From Mesostigma viride (lineage: Eukaryota; Streptophyta; Mesostigmatophyceae; Mesostigmatales; Mesostigmataceae): a stretch of DNA of 64,000 bases. Every line of letters begins with the position of its first letter. The first letter of the stretch is position 1. Below, piece by piece: positions 24,687-34,117 of this stretch. The stretch lies in the NCBI GenBank assembly GCA_009746045.1, contig RPFO01000072.1, positions 1,575,716 to 1,639,715 of the forward strand, written 5' to 3'. A program made the translations under genes and the position numbers. A model generated the notes under the pieces. It made no database searches, was not told where the DNA came from, and worked only from the letters and a program-made list of their open reading frames with translations.

Positions 24687-26135
24687 AACTACCGGGGTGT
24701 CTGCCTCCAGAGCGCCGCGCTTCAGGTCTTCATGCGCATGATGCTGCACAGGCTCCGCGCCGCGCTGGACCCACACCTGGGTGAGTCTCAGATGGGTTTC
24801 CGTCGTGGTCGTAACACTGTCATGGCTGTGTTTGTCGCGCGCCGACCGTTGATGGAGGAGGTGCGTCGCCTTCCCCCTGACAGTTTGCCGCTGGTCTTCA
24901 TTTTTGTTGACTATATCAAGGCCTTTGACACGGTCCTCTGGGAGGCTCTTTGGGCCATCCTAGCTCTGGATCGAGTGCCACCTGCGTTTATTGCTGCCAT
25001 TCGCCGACTGTATGAGGGCTCACAGGCAGTAGTGCGGACTGCGGAAGGCACCACCCCACCATTCCCCCTTCACCACGTACGGGGTGTGGCAAGATTGTGT
25101 CCTGTCCCCATACTTGTTCATTATTGTCGTGGATCACGTCATGCGTCGAGCACGTGCGCGCTTTACTGCTCTTAAGGGGTACGAGCCAGGCTTGGACATC
25201 CTTAACGAGAAAGAGCACGGCGGGGTTGAATCTGGCTACCGGTCTGGCTGACCTGATTTATGCGGATGACACCACCCTCATCGCGCGCCCCAAGCACATT
25301 CAGACCTGGCTGGACTGTCTGGGCCTGGAGGCGAGGGCGGTGGGGTTGGAGATTAGTGTCAAAACTGAGGCGATGGTGATTGGGGCCTCCAGTACACCGC
25401 CGCTGCCGCGCCTGCTCGACGGGACGACGGTCCCGTTCCGCGACCGCTTCAAACTGTTGGGGAGCTGGCTCCCTGACACGTCCGCCGACGATGTGGACAC
25501 CCGCATCGGCCTGGCCTGGGCTAGGCTCCATTCGCTCAACACCTACTGGCGCTTCAAGGGCCTGGGCGAGCACCGCAAGCGCATGCTCTTCAAGGTCCTC
25601 AGTTGTCCTCACGGTGCTCACGTATATGGCGCCGAGGCGTGGACACTCACCCCCACACTGGCATCTAGGCTAGACGGCACAGTTTACAGGATGCTCCGAC
25701 AGGTCCTGAACGTTGGGTTTTCCAAGCGCCCGTCATCAGAGTCTTTGTATCAGGGCATGCCTCGTATTTCGGACGAGATTAGACAGCGTATAGGATAGAA
25801 TTTGTAGGACGTACATCTTGCTCGCACCAGCCAGGTCGACACCGCCCTTGGTCTGGCAGGCCCCCAGCGGCTTGGCCAGCCAGGGCGGCACATTCTGACC
25901 TGGCCTGGCCCCAAGGGCATTGCCAAAAGGGTAGGGAAACATGCCACGAACTACGTACAGATGCTGCTGGATGACCTACTGGTCCCAGCCCAGTTTGAAT
26001 ACCGCATTCACTCTCTATCCCTTCTTTGGACTGCCATGCAGAACAACACGCGGTGGAAGAGGATTGTCAAGGCTCACACGCCCGACCCTGTGGGCAAACC
26101 ACCTCCCCCCAAGCGGAGGAGGCGTTTTGATGAGT
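24687..26135 (+). pseudogene. LINE-type reverse transcriptase, frameshifted
   Basis: Non-LTR reverse transcriptase relic. Readable in order: NYRGVCLQSAALQVFMRMML (motif 1 region), MGFRRGRNT, VDYIKAFDTVLWEAL (first catalytic Asp), then after frame changes QDCVLSPYLFIIVVDHVMRR, GLADLIYADDTTLIARP (YADD catalytic motif), KTEAMVIG, RFKLLGSWL and a C-terminal tail ending PVGKPPPPKRRRRFDE at the stop at 26135. At least three frames are needed (breaks near 25070-25150 and 25795). A second copy of the C-terminal tail lies at 50725-50960 on the minus strand. The upstream endonuclease is missing, so the copy is 5'-truncated. Confidence 0.85.
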
Positions 26136-26286
26136 AGGGTAGTTAGGATTTTTCTAGACTAGCTAGATTAGCGTTAGGTTAGTCCGATTCCGCGGCTCTC
26201 GCCACTCCACCACCCATCAAGGAATATGTGCTACATGATCTCCCAACGGAGGCCTGTTATAATTTAATTTAATTTTTTAATTTAAT
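26136..26286 (+). mobile_element. 3'UTR and AT-rich tail of the RT LINE
   Basis: After the stop, TAGATTAGCGTTAGGTTAGT and CCACCCATCAAGGAATATGT lead to GTGCTACATGATCTCCCAACGGAG and the tail TTATAATTTAATTTAATTTT. The last ~40 nt closely match the 3' terminus of the ORF1-only elements, while the upstream 3'UTR does not. This is the basis for inferring shared 3'-end recognition. Confidence 0.75.
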
Positions 26287-26446
26287 GCTAGCCTAATTCT
26301 ACCGCTCAGTTGCATTGCCGTTCAGTTGCGACGCCGAATTTTAGGAGTTGATCCCAACTTAACGCATGAGACGCGGTAATGACTGTACGTGGTTCCTGTC
26401 AATCCTAGGGAATTTATATTGGGACGTTTGGGACGCATGGAGTGTT

Positions 26447-27691
26447 AATTAATTAATTAATTAGAAGCATAACTCCGTTGGGAGTACATGTAGCACATAT
26501 CCCTGAGAAGGGGCATATGGCTTTTAATACATTCTGGGCGCTAGGGTGGGAATGTAAGCGACCCTTGCTCTAGGTGCACCAGGGCACCTGCACCCTCATA
26601 ATCTTCACACTATGCCCAGCTAAGGGGGAGTATGTTATGTGGGGAAAGATCATCATGGCTATACAAGAGCTAGGACATGGCCTCTCGACAGAGAGCATCT
26701 CTCTGCATGGCATAGCATGGCTAAATTCTTAATGCGACATCCATGGGGGTACCATTATAGGCAGGGCGTGGCTGAATGCTGAAGGCAACATCCATGGGGG
26801 CCATTATGGGCGCACATGCGCGTGGGCCACATGCTAGGCTAAGCCTGACTAATCTATGTACACTACTGGTATGGATTCCCTAGTCTGAGGTGGCAGGAGC
26901 GGGGGGCTGCCAGGGCTTGTGCAGTCAACGTGGATGACCGCCCCCCTCCAGTATATACCGGCTTCCCCCGGCCTTGCGCTCTGCCGGAGCTGAAGGTAGG
27001 TCGGCCATAGCTCGCGTCGCCGCTGTTGCTGGGCCAGGGTCAAGTCGTCGTCCAGCGTGAAGCGAGTCTCCGAGAGCTTCTTGCGGCATTTAAGGAACGC
27101 CAGCTTGTCCGCCATGTACTTAAAGGTGAGGAGCACGGGTGCCGGGCCAGCCTTCCCCCGCGCGCGGGGGAGGCGGACAGCCGACATGTCCAGCTCACCA
27201 GTGAGTAGCATGGGGGCCAAAATGTCGCGCTTAAATGCCTCAAGAAGGCTCGTGGAGGTCTCACCTGCCGGCTGGGTGAAGTGCTTGACGATGACATTGT
27301 GGCTGCGCCGGGCGATGTCGGCTTCCTCGCGAAGGTTGAGGGCTTGTTGCTTGAGTTGTGCCGAGATGGTGGAGGTGGTGCCGGAGGTGGTGTGCTGCTT
27401 AAGCAAGTCCGCCCAGGTGGAGGGGGCATCGCCGGCCGGGCCAGCAGGCGCCGGCTGGGCGGCGATGTCCTTCACCGCCTGGGCGGTGAGGCCGGCGGTG
27501 TCATGCAAGCTCTCAAGGGCGGTGGCGGTGGCTTGAAGGCGACGGTCGAGGTCGAGGAGCTGGGCTTGGATGTCGGCAGTGGAGGCGTAAATGGCATGCA
27601 GTGGAGGTGGCGTTGAGGTGAGGAAGTTCAGCAGCCAGCGGGCCACCCATTGCTGCGACGTCAGCAGCAAGGGGGTGTTGGTTGGTTAAAT
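26447..27691 (-). mobile_element. ORF1-only LINE-like element, 5'-truncated, minus strand
   Basis: Bounded by a perfect 12-bp duplication, GCATGGAGTGTT (26435-26446 and 27692-27703). In minus orientation it carries the ORF1-like frame, then a ~390-bp 3'UTR, the CTCC-CAAC-GGAG hairpin and an (AATT)n tail at 26447-26463. There is no reverse transcriptase. Compared with the copy at 28214-30240 it lacks the first ~760 bp. Confidence 0.85.
26849..27670 (-). CDS. ORF1-like nucleic-acid-binding protein of a LINE-like element (5'-truncated, single frame)
   Basis: About 273 codons, uninterrupted. The N-terminal half has a probable coiled coil (STADIQAQLLDLDRRLQATA) and the conserved block AGLTAQAVKDIAAQPAPAG. 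The C-terminal half contains LREEADIARRSHNVIVKHF, RLPRARGKAGPAPVLLTFK, FTLDDDLTLAQQQRRRELWP and a final YWRGAVIHV strand. Coiled coil, then a basic fold, then a small C-terminal domain ending in a Y-x-G-x-x-I/L-x-V strand resembles the L1 ORF1p plan; the family assignment is inference. It is co-linear with the copy at 28390-29796, so these blocks are under shared constraint. The natural start codon lies in the missing 5' part. Confidence 0.7.
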   Translation of the reverse strand: MLLTSQQWVARWLLNFLTSTPPPLHAIYASTADIQAQLLDLDRRLQATATALESLHDTAGLTAQAVKDIAAQPAPAGPAGDAPSTWADLLKQHTTSGTTSTISAQLKQQALNLREEADIARRSHNVIVKHFTQPAGETSTSLLEAFKRDILAPMLLTGELDMSAVRLPRARGKAGPAPVLLTFKYMADKLAFLKCRKKLSETRFTLDDDLTLAQQQRRRELWPTYLQLRQSARPGEAGIYWRGAVIHVDCTSPGSPPLLPPQTRESIPVVYID

Positions 27692-27836
27692 GCATGGAGT
27701 GTTGGTTAAAGAAATCTTTTCTACATGGTCAATACGTGTGTGAGTATCTTAAATGATTTGACTCGGGAAATGAATAATTAATTATCAACTGTAACGACTA
27801 AAAATGATCCTCAACATCAATATCCTTAGTCCACAA

Positions 27837-27893
27837 TGCTCCGTGACTCCCCAACGGGAGCACGAGTCTAATTAATTGATTAATTAATTATAA
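27837..27893 (+). mobile_element. 57-bp LINE tail insertion (second hairpin family) with 11-bp TSD
   Basis: Flanked by TTAGTCCACAA at 27826-27836 and 27894-27904. The insert is only the hairpin terminus, TGCTCCGTGACTCCCCAACG followed by GGAGCACGAG, and a (TTAAT)n tail. Related ends occur at 50375-50434 and about 45662-45700. Confidence 0.8.
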
Positions 27894-28213
27894 TTAGTCC
27901 ACAAATACGAAAAATCTATACTTGGGTTGCTTTCTTGAGATATGAAGACTTCACGTATACCAGATAAATGTTGAAATGCCAATTCCACAGCTCGTGGACT
28001 GGGTATACCACGCCCCTTTGCAGACACAACTAGACAAGTAATATCTTTGACACCATCTGTGGAACTGAATGATGTCAATGAGCAAGTTTTTTGGGGGGGG
28101 GAATGGATGAATAAAGGTCAACTTCATGGTAGTATTGGTGACTTCTTTTTCATTAGCATTAAATCTATGACATAGCGCAACATTTCTGTTTTATACAGCT
28201 TCATTATACCATG

Positions 28214-30240
28214 CAAGCCACCTTCTACTAAGTTAATACGAGCCACGAGCCACGAGGTAGCCATGGCTGACGGCGGCGCTCATAACTTTCACGTTTGAGC
28301 ACCGAATTTAGTCGTGAATATCACAATCGCTTCGTCTTTCTAAGACGCACATGCTGATATAATTTTCCGACGCTATTACGCAATATACGATGAGCAAACG
28401 CCCATCGACGCAACGCAGCCTGACGGCTGCGCTCGGCACTGAAAATACGTCTGCAGCTACGGCTGCAGCTTCGCCATCAGGGCCGGAAGGCGGTGGTGAC
28501 ACTAGTCGCGCACTGGTGGTCGCCCAGAACCCTCCCGGGCTCTCCTCGCCCTCTGCATCGCCTGACCCAAAGCGCAGTCGCCCAGGCGAACCTGGCTGGT
28601 CTGAGCGTGATTTTGACGTCGACAGGCTCTTTACCACCTTCGACGTCAACAGGCCTGCCTTTTTCGACATGCCACCCATCAAGATACTGGAGCTCGTGTT
28701 TTACGCGGGTCACACGCCTCACTGCTGGCCCTGTGCCAGCAACTCCATTCCAACACCCACTTTTTTCGCAACGGAGTTGACGGCCGGTTTTCCCACCGCG
28801 TCTCAGACCGCGTCGACACCAACCTGGCCGGCTGGTCTCGCCCCCGCCTTCAGCTCGCAGCTCTCTTTACCCTCACTAAGCGCTCGGCCGAGGACCAAGT
28901 TCTGCACCCCGCCCCCATTACCGAATCCACCTTCGTCCACCACCTCCACGCCGCCCTCTCACAGCACGTGACGCCCATTGCTGCAGATGTGGCGGCACTT
29001 GGCGGCACGCTGGCTGCTGAGCTCCCCACCATCCCCACCGCCACCGCCGCCCTCCTTGCCTCCACCCCCCCCCTCCCTCCGCCTCCACCGACTCCATCAC
29101 CGCCCAGCTCCGCGACATCGACCAGCGTCGACAACGCCATTGCTATCGAGGTTCTGCAGAACACCGCAGGCCTCACCGCCCAGGCGGTGAAGGACATTGC
29201 CGCCAAGCCAGCCCCGGCTGGCCTGGCCGGCGATGCTCCTCCCATCACCACCTGGGCGGACATGCTTAAGCAACACACCACCTCCACCACCTCCGCCGTC
29301 GCAGCCCATGCAGCTTCAACGGCAGACGCTTGACCTCCGCGAGGAGGCCGAGCTCGCCAAGCGCAGCCTCAACGTCATTGTCAAGAATCTCAAGATGGAG
29401 GAAGGTGAGAATTCCGAGAAGCTTGCGCGTGCTTTTGAGAGAGAAATCCTTGATCGCATGGGCCTTACTGGTGAGATCGAGCTGGCCGCCCACCGCCTTC
29501 CCCGCGCGCGGGGTAAGGCAGGGCCGCCCCCGCTCCTTCTCACCTTTAAGACCCCGGCGGACAAGATTTCTTTTCTCAGACGCCGCAAGCGGCTCGAGAA
29601 GACTCTCTTCACCCTTGATGACGACTTGACCCTGGCGCAGCAACAACGGCGACGGGAGCTATGGCCGACCTACCTCCAGCTCCGGCAGACCAAGGCGGGG
29701 CAGCCGGTGTACTGGAAGGGGGCGGCCATCTACGTCGGCCACAAGCCCTGGCAGGCGACCCCCGCGGCCCCAGCGACTCCAGACGCCCCAGCTTAGGGGA
29801 ATACAGCAGTAGTAGTGTAGAATAGATAGACCGTGGCCATGTACATGTACGCCTCCTAGAGGCCCTATTCCAGCTAAGCCACGCGCTTTATGTAATCATG
29901 TACATGTGTGCCTATGATGAGCCACACTCCAGACGATGCCTAGTTTTATTTAGTAATGCTGTGCCCATGCAGAGAGCTGCTCTCTGCTGAGATGCCACGC
30001 TCTAGTTTTTGTATAGCCATGATGATCTTCCCCCTCACAGGCATGCTCCCCCCTTACCCGGGCATAGCGTGATAGACCATGAGGGTGCGGGTGCCCTGGT
30101 GCACCTAGAGCAGGGGTAGCTTACATTCCCACCCTTGCATGAAGTAGCCTAGAATGTATTAAAAGTCATATGCCCCTTCTCAGGGCTATGTGCTACATCT
30201 ACTCCCAACGGAGTGATGTTGATAATTAATTAATTAATTA
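28214..30240 (+). mobile_element. ORF1-only LINE-like element, longest copy (2,027 bp)
   Basis: Bounded by ATTATACCATG at 28203-28213 and 30241-30251 (11 bp). Structure: ~176-bp 5' leader, ORF1 28390-29796, ~430-bp 3'UTR with the CATGAGGGTGCGGGTGCCCT block, hairpin CTCCCAACGGAG near 30203-30214 and an (AATT)n tail. It contains no reverse transcriptase, endonuclease or second ORF, so it must move in trans, like the mammalian half-L1 elements. The region 27905-28202 before it holds no recognised gene. Confidence 0.8.
28390..29796 (+). pseudogene. ORF1-like protein of the half-LINE, two frame breaks
   Basis: ATG at 28390 (MSKRPSTQRSLTAALG). Conserved continuation: GWSERDFDVDRLF, then after a break near 28700-28740 NGVDGRFSHRVSDRVDTNLA, AADVAALGGTLAAELP, AGLTAQAVKDIAAKPAPAG, and after a second break near 29290 LREEAELAKRSLNVIVKNLK, HRLPRARGKAGPPPLLLTFK, FTLDDDLTLAQQQRRRELWP and a final YWKGAAIYV. 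About 470 residues if the breaks are bridged. The C-terminal two-thirds match 26849-27670. Both breaks lie in C-rich tracts, so mutation and assembly indels are both possible. Confidence 0.75.
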
Positions 30241-30741
30241 ATTATACCATGACAAAATTTAACTTTATTATACCATGACAAAATTGTTCTCAACAAACGT
30301 TCCAACAATGGCGACCCAGCCATTCTGATATCAACGTGCACGTCGAGCATGCTCCAACGTTAGCCTGAAACAGGACCAGGTCACAGGATCTCAAGGTAAG
30401 ATTCCTTCACCACTCTAACTTAACACACTTAACACAACAACGCACAGGCCAGACTGGCAGAATCCAGATGAAGAGTCACAGAATCTTGGTAAGCACTGCA
30501 GTCCTGAAGGACCATTTAAGACTTGACAGAACCGACCAACCAAACAACCCCACGTGGATCAGGCCACGACCAATGAGGGTTCTAACAATGCGTCTGACAA
30601 AACTTAGGTCCCGGTACACTTCCTACGCGGGGAACCTTATAACTTTCTCAATTCTTATCCAAAAGACCTCGAATAAAACCCAAACTCTCACGAAACTTAG
30701 GATGTAACAACAAATCACTTTTGGTTGTTACATCAACTTAC
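30241..30741. other. Intergenic between half-LINE and Ty3 LTR
   Basis: No gene recognised. ATTATACCATGACAAAATT is repeated at about 30241 and 30270. An inverted repeat TGTAACAAC...GTTGTTACA (30705-30734) lies just before the LTR start. Confidence 0.45.
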
Positions 30742-31326
30742 TGTTACGTCCCAGCCCAGACACTCCTAGCCTGGGCTACGTAGCGAAAGACCCTCCTTGC
30801 CGGAATTAGGAATAATCCAAGATGGCCTAATGTAAGTTGCGCTTCACGACGAGAGTCGTGAGATATCTGGCATCACGGCTTAATGCCAAGCTAATTGTAC
30901 ACACTTATAATGGCTAGCAATACCAATTACAAATGGATAATTGCCCCGGGCTCAATGTGTAGGCGTATTCGCACTTATCATTCATTAAACCAAGAGGACG
31001 AGACTCTCGTCCTCGGACCAATTTAACCTAGGTCGATTGCGGCGCAGATACACGCCAATTTCCCTAGAACAATCCAAGTCACTCATTCCACGTAGGATCC
31101 GGGCCGACATCGACCCTCAACTATAGGATCCACGCTTAGATCTACGGACGGACTCAGAACTTGGCGCGGCGCCACGGCACCGGCCCCTAAAAGGACAACC
31201 TAGGACCAAAATAACTAGTCCAATTCACACAATGGCCAAGGTCCATAAAACCCAAATACAATAGACCAAACAGCCTTAGTAATTTATTCCATTGTTACGT
31301 CCGACCAAAAGGGCTGGGACGTAACA
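30742..31326 (-). repeat. 3' LTR of the Ty3 element (585 bp)
   Basis: Starts TGTTACGTCCCAGCCC and ends GGGCTGGGACGTAACA, a perfect 16-bp terminal inverted repeat with canonical TG...CA ends. It is directly followed by a purine tract (on the minus strand) at 31327-31345. No second LTR lies in the window. Confidence 0.85.
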
Positions 31327-31347
31327 CTCCTCCCCCCCACGGGGGTC
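31327..31347 (-). promoter_or_regulatory. Polypurine tract of the Ty3 element
   Basis: On the minus strand, CCCCCGTGGGGGGGAGGAG abuts the LTR terminus TGTTACG. This is the expected position of the plus-strand primer for reverse transcription. Confidence 0.75.
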
Positions 31348-31545
31348 GGTAGTCCCTACCGTACAAGTTAGAATGGGAAAACAACGCTACTATAAGAGTA
31401 CTATGTCCCAACCTCGGTTCACCCGCAGGTCAGTAATACCAGTTCCTCTAGAAGTTGATACACAGGACCAACCCTGACGTAGTAGCACGACTCTGATGGT
31501 GACTGGATCAATCCGCTATCCGTCACAAAAACTTTCCTAACCACT

Positions 31546-34089
31546 CTAGCGTCCGCCGCTAGTGGCACGTCGCTGCGACAGGGCTTCAGTGAGAGCCCTA
31601 CGCCCCGCGTGGGTCATTTGCGAAGTCATCATCCCGGGGTGCGAACACAGGTCACACTCAAAGGCCACTTGGTAGGGGGACACCTTCTGCCGGCCCATCC
31701 TGGACAGCTCCACCCACGAACCCCTGGGCCACATGGACAGGAACCCAGCGAGGTACTGGGGATGGGTGAATAGAAGTGTCAGCGCCGACCGATCCACCAC
31801 CCCACAACGGTGCTCGCGAACAAAGTGCACCCCCATCATAAAAACCTCCGTACGCACGTGATCATCGTTGATCGACGCCGTCCGTGCCCCTGCAATATCG
31901 GGCACCACCAGATTAAGAAAGGCACGTCCCTCCGATGGAGCCACCTTGGGAGGCGTCACCACGTGCCCCACCCCATCGACCTGATATCGCCAATCCCACC
32001 AGTCTTCGGACCCGAACCGCACAGTATGCCCCACCGCAAGGGGAAAACGAGGGTCGTCGGGTTGCGGCAGGGGCAGGGGAACCTGGGGAAGAAAGGTGAT
32101 CTCTACCTGTTCCCAGTAAGCCCCGCGATCCACAGCGAACCAGGGACCCGCTTGAAACACCAGAGGAGCGGGTAGGTGCGTACCAGGGGGACCTGGAAAG
32201 ACGGAGGTCCCTCGAACGTCACACACAGCTTCTCCGTGCGAGGTCCTGGCCCACCATACCTCACCGCTCTGCCCGGTGCCGGCCGTATGAAGTCCCCCAA
32301 TGACCACTCCTCGTGAGATGACCCAGGAGCTCTGGAAGCCGCATCATAGCCCACTGAGGTGGCGGCAGAATGATCGCCTTGACGACCGTGCTGGACCAAC
32401 AAGCGCTGTATCAGGTCCTGTCCTGATTGTACCGCAGCCACGAGCTCTTCCAAGCGCATCACGGGCTCCGCTGGTACCAGAATGCCCGTCCGCTGGGGCC
32501 TCCGCGACCCGAGGTCGCGTCTCTGCCATGGTGTGTAGGCACGGTTCCTCCGCGGAACGGTGCGAGGGTCGACCCGACGAAGTGGGCCTGATGTGTCCCT
32601 CCGCAGGACGTGACATTGATGAACCGGCTGGTGCAGGTCGGGGACGTGGTTCCAGGGAGACTAGGAAGGTAGGCTCCGGTGGATCCAAGGAGACAAGGAA
32701 GGTAGGCTCCTCTTGGCCCGCATCCGTCGGAGGACCTGAGGGGGCCACAACCGGGGGCTCGCCCCCGGCCGGCTGTTCTGTCCTAGCCGGAGCAGCTCCC
32801 GTCGTATCCGGCCGCGGTCGCCGAGACTCTCGCTCCAATTCCAGCGCCGACCCCCACGTGCGCTCCCAGTGACGATCAGCCGGGCGACGAGGTGGTGGAG
32901 ACGCTCGGCGAGCAGTTCGTAACTCCGTTCCCGAGTCCGAACGGGAACGCGAACGCAAGGGCGGTGATGGCGAGCGACGACGTGCAGGTCGTTCCGGAGC
33001 ACGCCGAGAAGCTGGTTGACTGCCCCCGCCCCATCCCGTGGACCGCGGGCGAGGCTCGCGCCCCGGGGTCGCCCCCAGCCCGTCGCCGGCGGTGGCGCCT
33101 CGAAACGCGTCACAGGACGGTGTCCTGCGCCGCCCTCAAGGAGCCCCGAGGAGGTGGATCCCTCGGAGAGAATGAGGGAGAGGGCGTGGAGGGTAGTCAT
33201 CAGAATCGGAGTCGTCACCCTCGCTCCCATCATCCTGGTCTTCGTCATCCATAGTCACAATGCGATCCAGGGCCTGCCGTAACGAATACTGCCCCGCGCG
33301 CATACACTTCTCGCCCCGCAACGCCCCTTCCAACGGAAGGTATCGAGGAAAGTAGTGCTCCAGCTGTTTCCGCACCTCGGGTGGAATTAGGAGGAGCAAC
33401 AGCCGTGGAAATGCCAGACCCGCATCCAGCGTGTTCAAGCACGCGTGACAAGGCACTCCCGCTCATGGGTTTCCCAGTCTGTACCGACCACCACGCCGTC
33501 GCTCTCGGCGGTGCGGGTCTCGATCTTGAACCCCACATTTCTTCGCACGAACCGTCGAAAATCCTCCAGCTTAGCTGGGCTGGCCCGCGCCAGGATGGAA
33601 TCAGCGCGGAGTTCCGACGGCATCTGGTTACGGCGCCGACGACGTCGCTCCACCAAGTCACCCTCCCGGCCATAGTTGCGCAAGAACATTCGGGGGTTAA
33701 ATGTCTCCTCATTCAGCTCCTTTACTAGCTGCACGTGCGCGCGTCCGGTGCTCCGGGTCTGGACGACGTCTCGTGCCGGCCACCACTCCCGAGCCTCCGG
33801 CCCCTAAAGCACCCCCTCGGACTGCAGGCTCTCCGCGAGCTGTCTGCGTCCTCGCATCCTGTTCTGGTGGAGGGACCTCAGGGTAATCTGATGTGTCCAT
33901 GTCCACCAGATCTTCCTCACTCGACTCCCCGTCTGCTTCCCGGATTCCTGCCTCTGCAGCCTCCGCGGCGCTGATGGAAGTCTGGCCCCTGGGAAGCGCC
34001 TCCGCGGCGTCCCCCTGCACGGCCCACACACAAGAGGCCAAGGCATTAGTCGGCGTGTACCTAGTACCCGGCTCACACACCACTCTCAC
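31546..34089 (-). other. Unassigned open frames between integrase and 3' LTR
   Basis: Several minus-strand frames: 33709-34089 (acidic, DLVDMDTSDYPEVPPPEQD), 33435-33734 (SELRADSILARASPAKLEDF), 33136-33456 (PPEVRKQLEHYFPRYLPLEG then MDDEDQDDGSEGDDSDSDD), 32344-32958 (Pro/Ser/Arg-rich) and 31546-32307 (Trp-rich; VGHTVRFGSEDWWDWRYQVD). They overlap or abut in different frames, suggesting one or two proteins broken by indels. I recognise no family. Candidates are an extra 3' ORF or a displaced gag-like protein; the helical middle part would suit the latter, but this is speculation. Confidence 0.5.
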
Positions 34090-34117
34090 CCTACACCGCT
34101 GTACCGCATGTGGCCTG

